In this document: positions 55,301 through 62,995 of the stretch, piece after piece
Numbering within the stretch: the stretch's first letter is position 1
How the letters are laid out: each line of letters starts with the position of its first letter
Program-made: the position numbers and the translations under genes
Origin: Pseudoclavibacter sp. Marseille-Q3772
Lineage (GTDB): Bacteria > Actinomycetota > Actinomycetes > Actinomycetales > Microbacteriaceae
Assembly (NCBI RefSeq): GCF_916618895.1
Contig: NZ_OU745391.1
Location: forward strand, 682,001 to 746,000
DNA: 64,000 nucleotides
Direction: 5' to 3'
The notes under the pieces: generated by a model
Told to the model about the DNA's origin: nothing
The model's database searches: none
What the model saw: only the letters and a program-made list of their open reading frames with translations

Positions 55301-55806
55301 CGCACACGAGCGCAATCGAGCTCCCCCTCGATTTCCGCAGCACAGCCGGTGCGCTCCCCCGCACCGGCACGCGAGAGATGAGCGCGCGCGAACGGGTACA
55401 CGCAGAACTCGACATCCTCGCGCTCGATCTTTCCGAACACGTTATTGACGGGTATCGGCCGTTACTCGACGCGCTCAACGTAACCACCGCCGATGCCCTG
55501 GTCACCCTTCGTGCCGGCACCGAGGTCACCGTTGCAGGGGTGCGAGTAGCCACGCAAACGCCGCCGATGCGAAGCGGGAAACGCGTGGTGTTCATTTCGG
55601 TCGATGACGGTACCGGGTGCGCGGATGCGACATTCTTCGACGATGCGCAGACGTGCAGCGGCGATGTCCTATTCGGCACCCCGCTCTTGTTGATTCACGG
55701 CAAAGTGCGCAGAACCGGTGAGCGTGGCGTCTCAATCCAGGCGACGTCTGCGCGCGACCTCAAACTCGCCTGGCAGGAATTTACGGAGCTGCAGCATGCG
55801 AGTTGA
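52330..55806 (+). CDS. dnaE2: Error-prone DNA polymerase DnaE2
   Basis: A 1158-residue C-family polymerase for SOS mutagenesis and translesion synthesis. N-terminal PHP domain (HLHVASAHSTHHG ... AAITDRDGLYG), polymerase catalytic aspartates in LPDIDIDVES (about 460) and SLFRPGPMKGNM, HhH and C-terminal OB domain (TLRAGTEVTVAGVRVATQT). In the PHP metal site the usual TDHDG reads TDRDG, so the exonuclease-like site is probably dead, as in other DnaE2. The start is ATG at 52330. The last 26 bp overlap the convergent lipase gene. Confidence 0.93.
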   Translation: MSVFPHLHVASAHSTHHGTTSPEQLVSQVAQWGCEFAAITDRDGLYGAVRHIRACLEYGLRPIVGVDLALAPATRSPVATHPAATAFAAVTSTHPPLGSSAGSPRDRVTVLTHGNTAGAGWAALCRLISAAHVPARGASPAQQRQHQPALPVSRFASFVRGAGDSPATAPLGTVLLGPWSDVGRAVLHGNDDLARARLARWHRALPGAVAIEIVCHLTEPGTAASVRHAGRMLALANELGVPAVLSNQVRYLTADDALTGDVLDAADALQPLGSFPLQANAQAWLKPPERMRALAQLVSSRCGLGSRGHEQLLATTHVLAERCALDPVTDLHWREPKVPEASVLGITDDPNTVLRQRCLAAVHERFATASNTEHRRITDRLDHELQTISGFGFATYFLTVADVSALIHRLGIRNQARGSGASSLVNYLLRISNVNPIEHDLVFERFLGHKRSTLPDIDIDVESARRHEVYRAIFKRYGTERVTLLSMHSTYRARGAARDAGLALGLPESRIDEIAKSLWRLSASQVRAGFTQRPELASLAEQALHDRDLNLLLDLAERLDRLPRHRSMHPCGVLLGNASLLSTTPVQPSGIGLPMSQFDKDDIDDMGLLKLDVLGVRMQSSLAYTVAEIERVHGSQAAIRGGLRPDVSYVSGGGRIIIDEIPKTDEPTFEQIRSTHTLGMFQIESPGQRELIGKLQPDVYNDLIADISLFRPGPMKGNMVTPFLDVKHGYASPKWLHPSFRSFLHETYGVVVYHEQVLRILHHCMNISLADADELRRSMENHTDGIEALFRARTRETLDADGVRMFSDAQIDAIWEVLRGFGSFGFCKAHAAAFALPTWQSAWLKTHYPAEFFAGLLTHDPGMYPKRLLLGDARRMGVPILPVDVNISTREFVVERVRATPPGCATRAGDLGIRLSLADIRGISEAETARILTERPFTSVHDFLLRARPSRILAERLALIGALDTLEPNAATRSELVAAVRAAPRPKRRAPHTSAIELPLDFRSTAGALPRTGTREMSARERVHAELDILALDLSEHVIDGYRPLLDALNVTTADALVTLRAGTEVTVAGVRVATQTPPMRSGKRVVFISVDDGTGCADATFFDDAQTCSGDVLFGTPLLLIHGKVRRTGERGVSIQATSARDLKLAWQEFTELQHAS

Positions 55807-56791
55807 TGTCACCAGTGCCCACCGCATTACCGGCCGCCAATCGTCGCAACTCGCGTGCGATCAAATCGTGGATGCGCTCATCTCCCAGCAGTCGGTTGTG
55901 CCCGAGCGCACTCACCGTGCGGTTGGTGCCCGCCACCAGCGTCCCCGGCAGTCCAACAATGGGGTCGTACAGCGGAATCACCGACACGATGCGCCGGTCG
56001 ACACTATCCGAGCCACTCATTTTCAACTGTGCCGGAACACCGGGCCGCAGCTGAATGATTTCGCGAGTGATCCGCCACGAATGCCCGGTGATGTACCGCG
56101 CGGTTCGTGCTCCACGGAACGGCGACGAAATCGTCACCGCCGCCAGCGCGTACTTTGCATCCGGATCGTTCAACAACACCTGTTTGGCAATCAGCCCGCC
56201 TTTGGAATGCCCAACCAGCAACACCGGGCCATACTCGGTGTGCGCCCGCAAATACCGCTCAACCAAGCGCGCAAGCTCATCAACCGAACGAAAGTTCCAG
56301 CCGAGTTGCGGCAGCACCACAGTGCGGAACCCTCGCTGCGTCAACGAGTCCAGCACCGGGTGCATGAATCCCGAGGGCGTCCCCAACCCGGCGAGTACAA
56401 CCACCACCGGAGCATCCGGCACGCGCGCGCCCTGCCCCGTGGTATCCCAGCTGCGCCATGGCGCTTCGTGCGGAGCATATCGGGTGGGCAACACCGGTCG
56501 TGCGCGCGGAGAGAGCCAGCGAATCACCGGCACCAAGTTTGGCGTGTCGCGCACCATCGCATAACCGGCGCCGAGCTGATGCGCCGTCCAGAACACCGTA
56601 TCCGCGGCGACCCCACGCACCCGCACGAACCGCCACCAGGCAGTGCGACGATACCGCCTACTGCGCCCCGGCGAACTGCTCGTCTGTGCCGATGCCGCCG
56701 GTCGCACGAATCGAGACACGCGGCGCACCGCAGCCCGTAGGCGTTCAGCTAGGTACACGTGCGCCTCCATGCTCAGCTCGCGGCCGTTCAT
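55781..56791 (-). CDS. Alpha/beta-hydrolase, lipase-like
   Basis: 336 residues with a nucleophile elbow VGHSKGGLIAK (catalytic Ser in GHSKG), oxyanion region VVLAGLGTPSGFMHP and a C-terminal GHNRLLGDE supplying the likely catalytic His. It resembles actinobacterial triacylglycerol lipase/esterase EstA-type proteins. There is no clear signal peptide; the first 45 residues are basic. The ATG at 56789-56791 or at 56770 may be used. It is convergent with dnaE2 (26-bp overlap) and lies 24 bp downstream of ogt. Confidence 0.82.
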   Translation of the reverse strand: MNGRELSMEAHVYLAERLRAAVRRVSRFVRPAASAQTSSSPGRSRRYRRTAWWRFVRVRGVAADTVFWTAHQLGAGYAMVRDTPNLVPVIRWLSPRARPVLPTRYAPHEAPWRSWDTTGQGARVPDAPVVVVLAGLGTPSGFMHPVLDSLTQRGFRTVVLPQLGWNFRSVDELARLVERYLRAHTEYGPVLLVGHSKGGLIAKQVLLNDPDAKYALAAVTISSPFRGARTARYITGHSWRITREIIQLRPGVPAQLKMSGSDSVDRRIVSVIPLYDPIVGLPGTLVAGTNRTVSALGHNRLLGDERIHDLIARELRRLAAGNAVGTGDINSHAAAP

Positions 56792-56815
56792 GCGCTCAAG
56801 CCTTACACGACTTGG

Positions 56816-57316
56816 CTATGTGTTCGATGCGATCACAGCAGCTTCAAGGTCCAGCAGCTCTCGCTTCATCGACTCTCCACCGGCGTACCGACCAATACTG
56901 CCGCCGGCGCGCACCACCCGGTGGCACGGCACAAATAGCGGTAGCGGGTTCCGCGCACACGCAGTCCCCACAGCGCGCGCAGCCCCCGCATGCCCGAGTC
57001 GCGACGCGAGCTGACCGTACGTTTCGGTCACCCCGTATGGAATATCCAAGAGCGCCCGCTGCGCCTGCCCGGCGAACCCGTCCGCGCCCTCGTTCCACTC
57101 CAGCGGCACCGTGAACACCCGACGCTCACCCGCAACATACTCGTTCAACTCCTGCTCCGCTTGCGTCAGCAACGCATCCTGCACAGCAGACACCGTGTCA
57201 CCCTTACGCAACACCAACGGTTCATGCGGCAATACGCATCGCGTAATACCGCGCTCGCCAGCATCAACCCCGATCCGCCCGAACCGTGTCGTCAGGATGC
57301 GCAGCACCGGCACCAT
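56816..57316 (-). CDS. ogt: Methylated-DNA-protein cysteine methyltransferase
   Basis: A 166-residue suicide enzyme that removes alkyl groups from O6-alkylguanine. The acceptor cysteine is in FVPCHRVVRAGG, with the HTH AQRALLDIPYGVTETYGQLA ahead of it and GRYAGGESMKRELLDLE after it. The ATG overlaps the carbonic anhydrase stop (TAATG). The dnaE2-ogt-SRAP proximity makes a DNA-damage-handling neighbourhood. Confidence 0.94.
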   Translation of the reverse strand: MVPVLRILTTRFGRIGVDAGERGITRCVLPHEPLVLRKGDTVSAVQDALLTQAEQELNEYVAGERRVFTVPLEWNEGADGFAGQAQRALLDIPYGVTETYGQLASRLGHAGAARAVGTACARNPLPLFVPCHRVVRAGGSIGRYAGGESMKRELLDLEAAVIASNT

Positions 57317-57804
57317 TACGGCAACACTTCCCGCAACTCACCGCTTTCAACATCGGCAACAAACCCGCGCACATTCTTGTGCTCAATGAACGGAGATTGC
57401 ATGATCCGACGCATCGACTCGCGCACGCTCAAATCAACATCCTTGAACGCTTCCGCCTTCCAATGCGCACGCGCCCCGGTCTCGCTCATCAGCAGCTCAT
57501 CGAACTCGTCCTCGGTGAAGGTCGACAACCCGCAGTCCGTGTGGTGGATGAGCACAATCTCGCGGGTGCCGAGCTTGCGCTGCGAGATAGTCAACGAGCG
57601 AATCATGTCATCGGTGATCACGCCACCGGCATTACGAATAATGTGCGCCTCACCCAGATCGATACCGGTCAGCGGGAAGATCTGCAGCCGCGAGTCCATG
57701 CACGCCACGATCGCCACCTGCCGGCTGGGACGCAGCGGCTTCGGCCCCGGATACCCCTTCACGTACTCCGCATTGCGGGCAATCATTACATCGGCAAACG
57801 ACAT
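57316..57804 (-). CDS. Beta-carbonic anhydrase
   Basis: A 162-residue CO2/bicarbonate-interconverting enzyme. Zinc ligands and the Asp-Arg dyad are visible: ACMDSRL (Cys, Asp, Arg) and HHTDCGLSTF (His, Cys); NAGGVITDD is also conserved. It belongs to the short Rv1284-like group. The ATG at 57802-57804 begins MSFADVMIARN. It is translationally coupled to ogt. No functional link between the two is apparent. Confidence 0.93.
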   Translation of the reverse strand: MSFADVMIARNAEYVKGYPGPKPLRPSRQVAIVACMDSRLQIFPLTGIDLGEAHIIRNAGGVITDDMIRSLTISQRKLGTREIVLIHHTDCGLSTFTEDEFDELLMSETGARAHWKAEAFKDVDLSVRESMRRIMQSPFIEHKNVRGFVADVESGELREVLP

Positions 57805-58032
57805 CGTGACTCATCCAATTCCCGCGCGGCCACCACAACCGCGCCACATCCTGACGTACCTCAGTGCGCGACACCGATACGACCGCAGCCAGACCGCATC
57901 CGCCGCACTGAACCACCAGTCTACGCGCGCACCTACACCATCCTGCATCCGCCAAACAACGCGCAGCAACCGGCCAAAGCAACCCCGCAAGCCAGCTGCC
58001 AAACACTCCACGCAAACAATAAAATCCCCTGA

Positions 58033-58051
58033 TCAGGCAAGCCTTACCTTG
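58033..58051. promoter_or_regulatory. Candidate IdeR/DtxR iron box
   Basis: TCAGGCAAGCCTTACCTTG agrees with the 19-bp consensus TWAGGTWAGSCTWACCTWA at 16 positions. It is 34 bp upstream of the P-type ATPase start, where a bound repressor would block transcription. The rest of the 281-bp gap 57805-58085 shows nothing else that I can support. Confidence 0.7.
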
Positions 58052-58085
58052 CTAGAAAGCGCACCGCAAACGCGAGAGAATACTC

Positions 58086-60011
58086 ATGAAGGATGTGATG
58101 ACTGTGACGTCAAAGTTCAACATCGTGCGCAAGTACCCCCTCGTGTGGTGCACGCTGATCTTGCTGCCCATCGTGGTGGTCCTCGCGCTCACCGGCAATG
58201 AGCACATTGCCCGCCCCATCGCGACCGTGTACGTCGGCATCGTAATTGCCATCACCATCGTCGACATGGTGCGCGATATCCTCCGCGGCAACTTCGGGCT
58301 CGACATCCTCGCCGTCGTCGCGATGACCGCAGCACTCGTCGTCGGCGAATACCTCGCGGCAATGATCGTCGCCCTCATGCTCACCGGTGGCGAAGCACTC
58401 GAAGACTACGCCGCATCCCGAGCCAGCAAAGACCTCGACGCCCTACTCAAACGCGCCCCGAACACAGCCCACCGAATCACCGACCGCACCGATACCGACG
58501 AAGTACCGGCACACACCGATATCCCGGTCGACGAGGTGCAGCCCGGCGACCCGCTGCTCATCAAACCCGCCGAAGTGTTCCCCGTTGACGGTGAACTCAT
58601 CAGCGAAACCGCCGAAGTCGACGAATCCCAGCTCACCGGAGAAAGCATGCCGGCACACTACAACGCCGGCGACCGCATCCGTTCCGGCTCACTCAACGGC
58701 AACCGCGCAGTGCAACTACGCGCCACCGAAACTGCCGCGAACTCGCAGTACCAGCAGATCATCGCGCTCGTATCGGAAGCCGAAAACGCGAAAGCCCCCA
58801 CAGTGCGCGTCGCCGACCGGTTCGCCATCCCGTTCACCATCGTCTCCCTCGCAATTGCCGGAATCGCGTGGTGGATCTCCGGCAACCCAACCCGCTTCGC
58901 CGAAGTCCTGGTGCTCGCCACCCCCTGCCCGCTGCTCATCGCCGCACCGGTCGCATTCATGGGCGGTATGAGCCGCGCCTCCCGCGAAGGTGTACTGGTG
59001 AAAGGTGGCGCCACCCTCGAACAGCTCGCAAAGGCCAAGGCGATCGCGTTCGATAAGACCGGCACGCTCACCTACGGCGAGCCGACGATCACTGCCATCC
59101 ACCTGGCAGATGAGGCCGCCGGCGGCATCGGCGCCGCACAAACCGCCGAGCACCTCGACAACCGTGCGCTCGAGCTGCTGCGCCTGGCCGCATCCGCCGA
59201 ACAATACTCAACCCACGTACTCGCTGCGGGCATCATCGACGCGGCAACCGCAAACGGCCTCACCCTCACCGCCACCGACGATGCCGAAGAACTCGCCACC
59301 AACGGTGTCGAAGCACTCGTTGACGGCCGCCGCGTACGAGTCGGCAAGCTCTCGTTCATCCGCGAACTCGACCCGACCACACCACGAGCCACGCTCGAAG
59401 CCGGCGAAACTGCCGTGTACGTCACCATCGACGGCCGCTTCGCCGCCGCCATCCGAGTCGCCGACCGACTGCGCGACAACGCCGACGAAACCGTACAAAC
59501 ACTGCGCGACCACGGCTTCGAATCGATCACCATGCTCACCGGCGACAACCAGCACACCGCCGATGCGCTCGCGGCAAAGGCAGGTATCACTGCGGTGCAC
59601 GGCGAGCTGCTCCCCCAAGACAAAGTCCGCTTAGTCGCTGAAGAACCGCACCGTCCGGTAATCATGGTCGGCGACGGCGTGAATGACGCGCCAGTGCTTG
59701 CTGCCGCCGACGTCGGTATCGCGATGGGCGCACGCGGCGCAACCGCAGCGAGCGAGTCTGCGGATGCGGTCATCGTGCGCGACGACATCGTTAGCGTCGT
59801 GCGGGCGGTCGCGATTGGTCGGCACACCTACCGGGTCGCAATTACCGCGATCTGGATCGGAATCGCGCTATCGCTCGGGCTCATGACCGTGGCTGCGTTC
59901 GGCTACATCCCCGCGATGTGGGGTGCGCTGTCACAAGAACTCGTAGACCTCGCCGCGATCGTGTACGCCCTGCGCGCCCTCACCTCCGGCTCAAACGAAC
60001 TGCGCAGCTAG
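58086..60011 (+). CDS. P1B-type metal-transporting ATPase with TPC motif
   Basis: 641 residues: six to eight helices, actuator TGES (184-187), metal-site motif ATPCPLLIAAP (TPC at 279-281 instead of CPC or SPC), phosphorylation loop DKTGTLT (323-329) and hinge GDGVNDAP. There is no N-terminal HMA domain. TPC-type P1B pumps are poorly characterised and linked to Ni, Fe or Mn in the literature. With an iron box at its promoter, iron or manganese homeostasis is the natural inference. The ATG at 58086, or the one at 58098 with AAGGA 4 nt upstream, starts the protein. Confidence 0.88.
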   Translation: MKDVMTVTSKFNIVRKYPLVWCTLILLPIVVVLALTGNEHIARPIATVYVGIVIAITIVDMVRDILRGNFGLDILAVVAMTAALVVGEYLAAMIVALMLTGGEALEDYAASRASKDLDALLKRAPNTAHRITDRTDTDEVPAHTDIPVDEVQPGDPLLIKPAEVFPVDGELISETAEVDESQLTGESMPAHYNAGDRIRSGSLNGNRAVQLRATETAANSQYQQIIALVSEAENAKAPTVRVADRFAIPFTIVSLAIAGIAWWISGNPTRFAEVLVLATPCPLLIAAPVAFMGGMSRASREGVLVKGGATLEQLAKAKAIAFDKTGTLTYGEPTITAIHLADEAAGGIGAAQTAEHLDNRALELLRLAASAEQYSTHVLAAGIIDAATANGLTLTATDDAEELATNGVEALVDGRRVRVGKLSFIRELDPTTPRATLEAGETAVYVTIDGRFAAAIRVADRLRDNADETVQTLRDHGFESITMLTGDNQHTADALAAKAGITAVHGELLPQDKVRLVAEEPHRPVIMVGDGVNDAPVLAAADVGIAMGARGATAASESADAVIVRDDIVSVVRAVAIGRHTYRVAITAIWIGIALSLGLMTVAAFGYIPAMWGALSQELVDLAAIVYALRALTSGSNELRS

Positions 60012-60031
60012 CCCCAGCGAGCACCGCGCAA

Positions 60032-60784
60032 CTAACTGGCCGGGTTCACAAACCCGTTCTCATACGCCCAGATGACCACGTGCACGCGGTCGGGCAGCGA
60101 GAGCTTCTCAAGAATGCGCCCAACGTGAGACTTCACCGTCACCTGAGCGAGATACAGCTCGCTCGCAATTTCGCCGTTGGATGCACCGCGCACCAGCAGC
60201 GAGAACACCTCGCGCTCGCGGGCGGAGAGCGAGTCGAAACGCTCTTGCGCCTGCGAGTCCGGTGTCGCCACCGGATCCGATTCGTGAGCGTCCTGCCCGA
60301 CCCCGCCATGCACCATCCGACGAATCAGTGTCTGGGTCATCGACGGGTCGAGGATCGCATTCCCGGCGTGCACGGTCCGAATAGCGCGCACAAGCTCTTC
60401 ACCGGGAGCATCTTTCAGGAGGAAGCCAGATGCGCCGGCCGCGAGCATCCGCACCGCGAAGTCTTCCGAATCGTAGGTGGTCAGGGCAATCACTCGAATG
60501 TCACGCGCCTCGGCCTCGTACTGGAGCAGCGTGCTGGTCGCGGCGATACCGTCCATCACCGGCATACGAATATCCATCAGCACCACATCGGGGCGCTTTT
60601 CGAGCGCCGCGGCAACCCCCGCACGGCCATCGTCGGCGGTGCCAATCACCTCAATATCTGGGGCTGATCCGGCAATGAGCGCGAGGCCATCGCGCACGAG
60701 TGACTGGTCGTCGACGATGAGCACGCGGATGGGCGCGTCTGGCTCGCTCGTTGGTTCATCGGATGCGGTGTGCTGGTCGTTCAT
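60032..60784 (-). CDS. NarL/LuxR-type response regulator
   Basis: A 250-residue regulator. Receiver domain: acidic pair D25-D26 in VLIVDDQSLVR, phospho-acceptor D71 in VVLMDIRMPVMDG, T102-like ALTTYD and K124-like LLKDAPGEELV. A C-terminal LuxR HTH follows (LSAREREVFSLLVRGASNGE ... TVKSHVGRILEKL), with a longer than usual acidic linker. It is 23 bp downstream of its kinase gene, so co-expressed. The likely target is the divergent ABC exporter. Confidence 0.92.
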   Translation of the reverse strand: MNDQHTASDEPTSEPDAPIRVLIVDDQSLVRDGLALIAGSAPDIEVIGTADDGRAGVAAALEKRPDVVLMDIRMPVMDGIAATSTLLQYEAEARDIRVIALTTYDSEDFAVRMLAAGASGFLLKDAPGEELVRAIRTVHAGNAILDPSMTQTLIRRMVHGGVGQDAHESDPVATPDSQAQERFDSLSAREREVFSLLVRGASNGEIASELYLAQVTVKSHVGRILEKLSLPDRVHVVIWAYENGFVNPAS

Positions 60785-60807
60785 AGCGCTCTCGGGTGAT
60801 TTCGGGG

Positions 60808-62046
60808 TTAGGGATGTGAGACTTCGGAGGTGTCCGCACCGGAGGTCGGCCAGGTGGCTACCACTTCAAATGCGGTGTCAGATTCGTTTACGGTCAGGGT
60901 GCCGTCAAACAGTTCAGTGCGTTCGCGCATTCCGGTCAGGCCGCGCTGGTCGCTCGCAATCGCGTGTTCGTTCTGCGTTCGTTCGTTGAACGCGCGCAAT
61001 CGCACTTCGTGCTCTTTCCAAACGAGTTCGAGTTCCGCGCGAGCGCCGGGCGCGTGTTTATACATATTCGTCAGGCATTCCTGCCCGACACGAAAAACTG
61101 CGAGCGAAAGACCCTTGGGGAGCGGATAGGCGCGGCCTCGTTCAATGAACTCGATGGGAACTCCGGCAAGTGTTGCGGCATCGACAAGTTCGCGCAGCTC
61201 ACCGATGCCCTTCACCGGGGTATCTTCCTGCCCCGAGTCCACCGTGCGCAGCAGCACTTTAATATCGCCGAGCGCATCCCTACCAGCGGTCGAGATCTTC
61301 GTGAACAGTTCGCCACTGAGCTCGGGTTTGGTCGCCGCCGAGAGTCGCCCGCCCTCAGCGAGGGTGACGATCGATGCGAGCGAATGGGCAATGATGTCGT
61401 GCATTTCGCGCGAGATGCGGGTTCGTTCGTCCGCAACGGCAAGCTCGGTGAGGCGCTGCTGGTCGCGCTCCAGCAGGGCTGCGCGTTCCCGGGCCGAGTT
61501 CACTTCGGCCAACTGGTTGCGTCGGTTCATCCCGAGCGCCCAAGACGCGAGGAACGCCAGCGAGATAATCCCGAGGGCAATCAGGAATCGCAGCGGGTCA
61601 CTCCAGATTTCGTCTGGGTCGATACCGGGACTGTTCACCCAGGGCATCCCACCGTAGATCTGCAGCATCAGCATGGTGAGCGCTGCCACCATCGGCACAA
61701 ACCCAAGATGTACATAGCGACGCGGTGCGAATGCTGCGACCGCGTACACGGCCATAAGTACCGCGATATCGGGTGCGGGCATGACCACGGAGGTCGTACC
61801 CTGCACGGCACCCGCGACGATGCTCGTACACCACAGCGCTGTGATCGGCGCTACTCGGCGCATTACGATGATGATGAACGACAGCGTCCCGGCGAACACA
61901 CCGAGCGTGGTGTGTGTCTGCGGTATCGGCGCGACGATTCCCCACGAGATGCCAAGGAAAACGATCGCCAGCAGCGATATTGCGATCGCGTCATTGCGCA
62001 GCACCCGTAGCGGGTTCTCCCTGGTCGCAATGAACGAGTCATCCAT
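60808..62046 (-). CDS. Sensor histidine kinase, HisKA_3/NarL-partner type
   Basis: A 412-residue kinase. It has five to six N-terminal helices (about 20-175, for example AISLLAIVFLGISWGIVAPI) with little extracytoplasmic sequence, then a dimerisation helix with phospho-histidine H216 in EMHDIIAHSL, and an ATPase domain ending RGLTGMRERTELFDG. Intramembrane-sensing kinases of this layout often respond to cell-envelope stress or peptide antibiotics, fitting the adjacent exporter. The ATG is at 62044-62046. Confidence 0.92.
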   Translation of the reverse strand: MDDSFIATRENPLRVLRNDAIAISLLAIVFLGISWGIVAPIPQTHTTLGVFAGTLSFIIIVMRRVAPITALWCTSIVAGAVQGTTSVVMPAPDIAVLMAVYAVAAFAPRRYVHLGFVPMVAALTMLMLQIYGGMPWVNSPGIDPDEIWSDPLRFLIALGIISLAFLASWALGMNRRNQLAEVNSARERAALLERDQQRLTELAVADERTRISREMHDIIAHSLASIVTLAEGGRLSAATKPELSGELFTKISTAGRDALGDIKVLLRTVDSGQEDTPVKGIGELRELVDAATLAGVPIEFIERGRAYPLPKGLSLAVFRVGQECLTNMYKHAPGARAELELVWKEHEVRLRAFNERTQNEHAIASDQRGLTGMRERTELFDGTLTVNESDTAFEVVATWPTSGADTSEVSHP

Positions 62047-62257
62047 GCTTTGAGCTTAGCGACGCACTTCACCGACCCGATGCATCCGAACGTCGCAATG
62101 TTCGGCAAAACCGCATCCTCCATTGGTATTGCTGCTGCGAACAAGTTGCGACCACTGCATACTGTCCGATTCGCCGCGCGAGCGCGAAAGTGGGTATGTC
62201 GCCGCCCGAACCCAGACGGTGTAGCCACACTTCGCGGTGACCACAGAAAGGAATGTG

Positions 62258-62995
62258 ATGAACGCTGTAACCACTGCCGCCGTTGCCTGCGGCAATCTCT
62301 CTAAGACGTACGGCGATGGTGAAACTCAGGTGCAGGCACTGCGCCAGGTGAATGCCGAGTTTGCCGTCGGCGAGTTCACGGCGATCATGGGACCATCCGG
62401 TTCCGGTAAGTCAACGCTAATGCATTTGCTCGCGGGGCTGGACACGCCTTCTGCAGGGACCGTCACGATCGACGGCCAGGCGATTACCGGGATGCGCGAT
62501 GGCGAGCTAACACAGCTTCGTCGCGATCGCCTCGGGTTTATTTTTCAGTCGTTCAACCTGGTGCCCACACTGAACGCGCGCGAGAACATCGAACTACCGT
62601 TGCGTCTTGCGGGCCGGGCGGTGGATGCGGCTGAAGTTGATCGACTCGCCAGCCGCTTGGGTATTTTCGAGCGTCTCGACCACCTCCCCCATGAGCTCTC
62701 CGGCGGCCAGCAGCAGCGTGTGGCGGTGGCCCGCGCTTTGATCTCCCAACCGGCTGTGGTGTTTGCCGATGAGCCAACCGGCGCGCTAGATCTGCGAACC
62801 GGACGCGAACTGCTCACGAGTTTGCAGCAGGCAGCACGCGAACGACAGCAGACCATCATCATGGTGACCCACGATCCGGCGGCCGCCGCGTTCGCTGACC
62901 GCACGCTCATCCTCGTGGACGGCCAGATCGCCCACGAGATGCGCGGAGCCAGTTACGAAGAGATCGCAGCGATCATGGCGGAGGTGGGAGCATGA
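62258..62995 (+). CDS. ABC transporter ATPase, MacB/LolD type
   Basis: 246 residues: Walker A GPSGSGKST, Q loop LGFIFQSFNLVPTLNA, signature LSGGQQQRVA, Walker B VVFADEPTGALD. This set is diagnostic of the MacB/LolD/FtsE-type subfamily exporting peptides, macrolides or lipoproteins. The ATG at 62258 (MNAVTT) follows AAAGGA; the GTG at 62237 is less likely. It is divergent from the two-component pair, which probably controls it, and overlaps the permease gene by 4 bp (ATGA). Confidence 0.94.
   Translation: MNAVTTAAVACGNLSKTYGDGETQVQALRQVNAEFAVGEFTAIMGPSGSGKSTLMHLLAGLDTPSAGTVTIDGQAITGMRDGELTQLRRDRLGFIFQSFNLVPTLNARENIELPLRLAGRAVDAAEVDRLASRLGIFERLDHLPHELSGGQQQRVAVARALISQPAVVFADEPTGALDLRTGRELLTSLQQAARERQQTIIMVTHDPAAAAFADRTLILVDGQIAHEMRGASYEEIAAIMAEVGA

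Noticed and set aside
55718..56740. 340-codon plus-strand frame overlapping the lipase gene
   Set aside because: The complementary strand has the GHSKGG hydrolase elbow and good length; the plus frame is low-complexity Arg/His/Pro.
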